Assembly: GCA_943325255.2 (NCBI GenBank)
Contig: CALPOS020000025.1
Location: 1-16,527, forward strand
Direction of reading: 5' to 3'
Length of the DNA stretch: 16,527 nucleotides
Source of the DNA: Sphingobacterium thalpophilum
GTDB taxonomy: Bacteria > Bacteroidota > Bacteroidia > Flavobacteriales > Flavobacteriaceae
The translations under genes were made by a program, and so were the position numbers. The notes below the pieces were generated by a model. It ran no database searches, had not been told where the DNA came from, and worked only from the letters and a program-made list of their open reading frames with translations. How positions within the stretch are numbered: the first letter of the stretch is position 1; each line of letters opens with the position of its first letter. Below are positions 13,903 through 16,527 of this stretch, one piece after another.

Positions 13903-14814
13903 CTAATAAGTTTTAAGTATAAAATACCAAAAAGCTAAGGTGATAAATGACAACGGAATTCCAACACTCACCATCATATTGCTCAATTTGGGTTTGAGTC
14001 CATAGGACGCTGAAAGAATGGTTCCAGTTATCATCGGCGCCATCGCGGCTTCCATAATCGAGACATCGACTACGAGTCCTTTGCCATTCCCTATGATTTT
14101 ATACAAAAGATAGAAAAAAGCGGGTGTCAATATTAGTTTGAAAAATAATCCGAGTCGCAAGAATTTCCAATGTTGACTGTTCTTGTCATATTTAATTTGA
14201 TAACCAACCGACAACAGTGCAATCGGAGTCACAGTACTACCCAGTTTTTGAAAAACAGATTGAAAATCTGCAGAAAAATCTACTGCAATCAAACACATGA
14301 TGCAAGCAATAAAAAAAGCGATGAATGGAGGAAATAATAAAATTGTCCTGGCCATTTCTTTTGCTGTAGCTTGGCCTTTTGAAAAGTAAACAGCGGTAAT
14401 AATTCCCAAAGTAGAAATGACTACAAATGAGCCAGGTTGATCAACAATAATCGCAGTTTTCAAACCCTCTTCTCCAAATAACGCTTGAATCACAGGAAAA
14501 CCAACAAAGGATGTATTGCCTAAACCAGCGGTAATAATGAGACAACCAATCAACTTATTTGACCAATTGAGTTTTTTTCCAATCCCGTAGAAAAACAAAA
14601 ATGATAAGATAAATCCAAGCCAGGCAATGCCCAGCGGATAAAGCAACTGTGAATTGATTTCTATCTTAGGAATATAAAACAACGCCAAAGCCGGCAACGA
14701 AATATAAATGACAAATTGGTTGAGTGTGAGGTGAGCATTTTTTGGAAAAGCAGTAACGAATTGCAATCCATAACCCAAAATCAAACACAGAAATAATAAG
14801 ATAATACTATCCAT
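13903..14814 (-). CDS. AEC-family (auxin efflux carrier-like) transporter
   Basis: A 303-residue membrane protein with about ten hydrophobic segments. NQFVIYISLPALALFYI (helix 2), LGNTSFVGFPVIQALFG and MEAAMAPMITGTILSASYGL match the AEC family, whose bacterial members carry malate, malonate or related carboxylates. The AEC broken-helix NxxF/G pattern is visible at GLGNTSFVGFPV. I start at ATG 14814 (MDSIILLFLCLILGYG) and not at the TTG 12 codons earlier, because that TTG lies inside the promoter spacer and adds a charged stretch. It is the first gene of a pair with the Fsr-like transporter. Two transporters with an FAD 2-hydroxyacid oxidase downstream would suit organic-acid handling, but this is a weak inference. 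Confidence 0.87.
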   Translation of the reverse strand: MDSIILLFLCLILGYGLQFVTAFPKNAHLTLNQFVIYISLPALALFYIPKIEINSQLLYPLGIAWLGFILSFLFFYGIGKKLNWSNKLIGCLIITAGLGNTSFVGFPVIQALFGEEGLKTAIIVDQPGSFVVISTLGIITAVYFSKGQATAKEMARTILLFPPFIAFFIACIMCLIAVDFSADFQSVFQKLGSTVTPIALLSVGYQIKYDKNSQHWKFLRLGLFFKLILTPAFFYLLYKIIGNGKGLVVDVSIMEAAMAPMITGTILSASYGLKPKLSNMMVSVGIPLSFITLAFWYFILKTY

Positions 14815-14836
14815 TCGGATTGTCGTTATTTTTTTG

Positions 14837-14866
14837 CAAAGGAACGTCAAAAAAAGACAAAAACAA
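14837..14866 (-). promoter_or_regulatory. Probable promoter of the AEC-MFS pair
   Basis: On the minus strand TTG (14866-14864), 19 bases, then TTCCTTTG (14844-14837), one mismatch from TAnnTTTG, 22 bases before the ATG at 14814. Confidence 0.5.
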
Positions 14867-14973
14867 GTTTTAAAAAGTAAAAGGTATCTAAAAAATAATG
14901 TGATAATACTTGAAAATTAAGAGCAAAGTCAATCGGCTATTTTGGAAAACGACAACCCTAAATCTTATATGAA

Positions 14974-15033
14974 CTTATATGCCTTATATGGTTCAAAACA
15001 AAAAATGTAATTTAACCATATATGGCAAATAAG
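14974..15033. repeat. Palindromic dispersed element, copy 2
   Basis: The left arm 14974-14993 and right arm 15014-15033 are complementary at 18 of 20 positions around a 20-base A-rich loop. The left arm is exactly the reverse complement of the consensus AACCATATAAGGCATATAAG; the right arm carries both changes. Here it lies between divergent genes, so it is not simply a terminator. Confidence 0.8.
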
Positions 15034-15100
15034 ATTGAAATTGCTTAGTGAATGTAGGCAACTCGATTATTTTACTAAATTTACCAAAAATGTTTTTCAC

Positions 15101-16189
15101 TTGAGTACTCCAAAGAAAAAAGATTCTGCTTTACGCGAAAATCCTGGCATTTCACCACCCGAAATGATTAGTAGTTCGGCTATTGGACATCTCAAGGAAT
15201 TTCGAAAAACGCAACCTTCCATAATCGAACTAATCGATGGCATCTTACGAGGCGATATTACCTCTTTAAGCCGTGCGATCACCATAATTGAGAGTACCAA
15301 TCCGTCACACCTAGAGAAAGCGCATCAAATTATTGCGGCTTGTTTACCACACGCGAATCAATCGGTACGCATTGGAATTACTGGAGTTCCTGGCGTTGGG
15401 AAAAGCACGTTTATCGAAGCCTTTGGAAAACAGCTAACTGGTGTAGGAAAAAAGGTCGCGGTGTTGGCGGTTGATCCGAGCAGCACGATTTCACATGGCA
15501 GTATTTTAGGCGACAAAACACGGATGGAGGAATTGGTCAAAGACAAGAATGCCTTTATCAGACCTTCTGCGTCTGGCGAAACACTTGGTGGAGTCGCACG
15601 CAAGACAAGAGAAACCATTACTTTATGTGAGGCTGCCGGATTTGATACCATTTTGATAGAAACCGTTGGCGTTGGACAAAGTGAAACCGCTGTTCATAGC
15701 ATGGTGGACTTTTTTCTTTTGTTAAAGATTTCTGGAGCCGGTGACGAACTGCAAGGCATCAAACGCGGAATCATGGAAATGGCAGATGCGATTGTCATCA
15801 ACAAAGCAGACGGCGATAATATTAAAAAAGCGAATTTAGCTAAAGTGGAATTTCACCGTGCGTTGCATTTATTTCCAGCTAAAAAATCAGGTTGGACGGC
15901 ATCAGCAACTACTTGCAGTGCGGTAAATGGTGACGGCATTGAAAATGTTTGGAAAATGATTGGGGATTATTTGAAATTGACGAAGGACAATAATTATTTC
16001 TTCGAAAAGCGAAAAGAACAAAACCAATATTGGATGATGGAAACCATCGTCGAAGAATTGAAAATAAATTTCTTTCAACATCCAGAAATCTTAGCCCTAC
16101 TTGAATCCAATAAAAAAGCAGTGGCAAATAATGAAATTTCACCATTTACCGCTGCTCAAAATATTCTGAAAGTGTATTTTAAGAAGTAG
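15101..16189 (+). CDS. meaB: Methylmalonyl-CoA mutase-associated GTPase MeaB
   Basis: G3E-type P-loop GTPase that loads adenosylcobalamin into methylmalonyl-CoA mutase and protects the enzyme from inactivation. Positions count from TTG 15101, giving 362 residues: P-loop GVPGVGKST (95-103), AVDPSS (123-129 region), GDKTRM (137-142), ETVGVGQSE (187-195, switch region) and the guanine-specificity motif NKAD (234-237). The C-terminal arm (NYFFEKRKEQNQYWMMETI onward) matches the MeaB dimerisation part. The start is uncertain. Family-like sequence (PKKKDSALRENPGISPPEM) begins before the first in-frame ATG at 15164, so translation probably starts at TTG 15101; TTG 15035 is also open but abuts the palindromic repeat. 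No mutase gene is adjacent. The stop codon directly abuts the stop of the opposing small gene. Confidence 0.93.
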   Translation: MSTPKKKDSALRENPGISPPEMISSSAIGHLKEFRKTQPSIIELIDGILRGDITSLSRAITIIESTNPSHLEKAHQIIAACLPHANQSVRIGITGVPGVGKSTFIEAFGKQLTGVGKKVAVLAVDPSSTISHGSILGDKTRMEELVKDKNAFIRPSASGETLGGVARKTRETITLCEAAGFDTILIETVGVGQSETAVHSMVDFFLLLKISGAGDELQGIKRGIMEMADAIVINKADGDNIKKANLAKVEFHRALHLFPAKKSGWTASATTCSAVNGDGIENVWKMIGDYLKLTKDNNYFFEKRKEQNQYWMMETIVEELKINFFQHPEILALLESNKKAVANNEISPFTAAQNILKVYFKK

Positions 16190-16417
16190 TTATTCTTCGT
16201 AACGCGCCACTTCTCTGTCGTAAAACTCATTAGCCAAAACAATCAATCCTTCCATTTCAGCATTGAGTTCCGACTCATCAAGGTCTTCGGCTTCTTCCAT
16301 AAATTCGACTTCATCGTCTTTTAGATTGATGATAAATCGAGGATAATCCAAATGAATAATAAAAATATCGTCTGGGAAATCGGTGTTGTCTCCGAGGAGA
16401 AATTTTGGTAATTCCAT
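16190..16417 (-). CDS. Small acidic conserved protein, 75 residues, function unknown
   Basis: The protein opens MELPKFLLGDNTDFPDDIFIIHLDYPRFIINLKDDEVEF and continues with an acidic helix rich in Glu and Asp to the end (DREVARYEE). It carries about twenty-one acidic residues in 75, with no signal peptide or membrane helix. I recognise the MELPKFLLGDNT...PDDIF pattern as a small cytosolic protein conserved in Flavobacteriaceae, without known function. The first half looks like a short beta-hairpin unit and the second like one helix. Its stop codon (16190-16192) follows the meaB stop (16189) with no base between on the opposite strand, so the two transcripts must overlap at their 3' ends. Confidence 0.8.
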   Translation of the reverse strand: MELPKFLLGDNTDFPDDIFIIHLDYPRFIINLKDDEVEFMEEAEDLDESELNAEMEGLIVLANEFYDREVARYEE

Positions 16418-16429
16418 TTTTTTTAGATG

Positions 16430-16512
16430 TTAGATTATAGAGGAAAAGATGATAGACAGCGATGGGTTAGAATTGAGAAATTTATCATCTATCCGTCTAT
16501 TATCTATTAGTC
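16430..16512. repeat. Degenerate TCTAT-rich repeats upstream of the small acidic gene
   Basis: TCTA words recur at 7-8 base spacing at 16488-16512, and complementary words such as TAGAT and GATAGA at 16430-16457. GATGATA (16449-16455) can pair with TATCATC (16483-16489). The repeat type is like that of the other intergenic arrays but more decayed. No clear promoter is visible here for the small gene. Confidence 0.4.
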
Positions 16513-16527
16513 TTTTTAATTATTTAT

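Noticed and set aside
14815..14850. TTG start 12 codons upstream in the AEC transporter
   Set aside because: It lies within the probable promoter spacer, and the added residues (TFLCKKITTIR) are charged; the ATG at 14814 begins the first membrane helix as expected.

Overview
The window is an AT-rich stretch of a chromosome from a member of the Bacteroidetes, most likely the family Flavobacteriaceae and probably Flavobacterium or a close relative. The reasons are the protein families (a long SecA without a zinc-finger tail, a DUF2795 protein, Bacteroidetes-type MeaB, RimO and methyltransferase), several -7 boxes of the TAnnTTTG type in place of sigma70 promoters, weak Shine-Dalgarno sequences, and gaps filled with short-period repeats. 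No phage, transposase, CRISPR array, tRNA or rRNA is visible. Most genes are housekeeping or core-metabolism genes.

Layout. 2-1147: 3' part of an ABC-F ATPase gene (uup). 1315-2616 (-): rimO. 2734-3519: SAM-dependent methyltransferase, divergent from rimO. 3699-4385: stand-alone LolD/MacB-type ABC ATPase, preceded by 16 tandem heptamers. 4604-5482: ATP-grasp ligase-like protein. 5566-6135: cob(I)alamin adenosyltransferase. 6333-6554: DUF2795 protein. 6646-10029: secA. 10184-10765: exported protein of unknown function. 10824-10934: a 36-residue lysine-rich protein. On the minus strand, 14814 down to 11046 holds an AEC-family transporter, an Fsr-like MFS transporter (stop and start codons abut as TAGATG) and a GlcD-type FAD oxidase. 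15101-16189: meaB, meeting stop-to-stop a small acidic protein gene at 16190-16417 (-).

Functional links. The adenosyltransferase makes adenosylcobalamin and MeaB protects the adenosylcobalamin-dependent methylmalonyl-CoA mutase, so the organism probably runs a B12-dependent methylmalonyl-CoA pathway whose mutase lies outside the window. Uup and RimO both act on the ribosome. The two transporters and the FAD oxidase may be partly co-transcribed.

The most unusual content is between the genes. A 120-150 bp element occurs twice (4390-4539 and 12541-12663). Both copies lie in sense orientation just after a transporter-type gene, and both fold into a hairpin whose stems differ in sequence but remain paired. 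The apical loop is exchanged, and in one copy it carries a second dispersed repeat that also occurs after secA. A separate palindromic element occurs twice (1208-1269 and 14974-15033). At least five arrays of unrelated sequence share a 7-bp period, and one has an 8-bp period. Three of these arrays run into coding sequences. I regard this repeat system, not any protein, as the best candidate for something poorly described.
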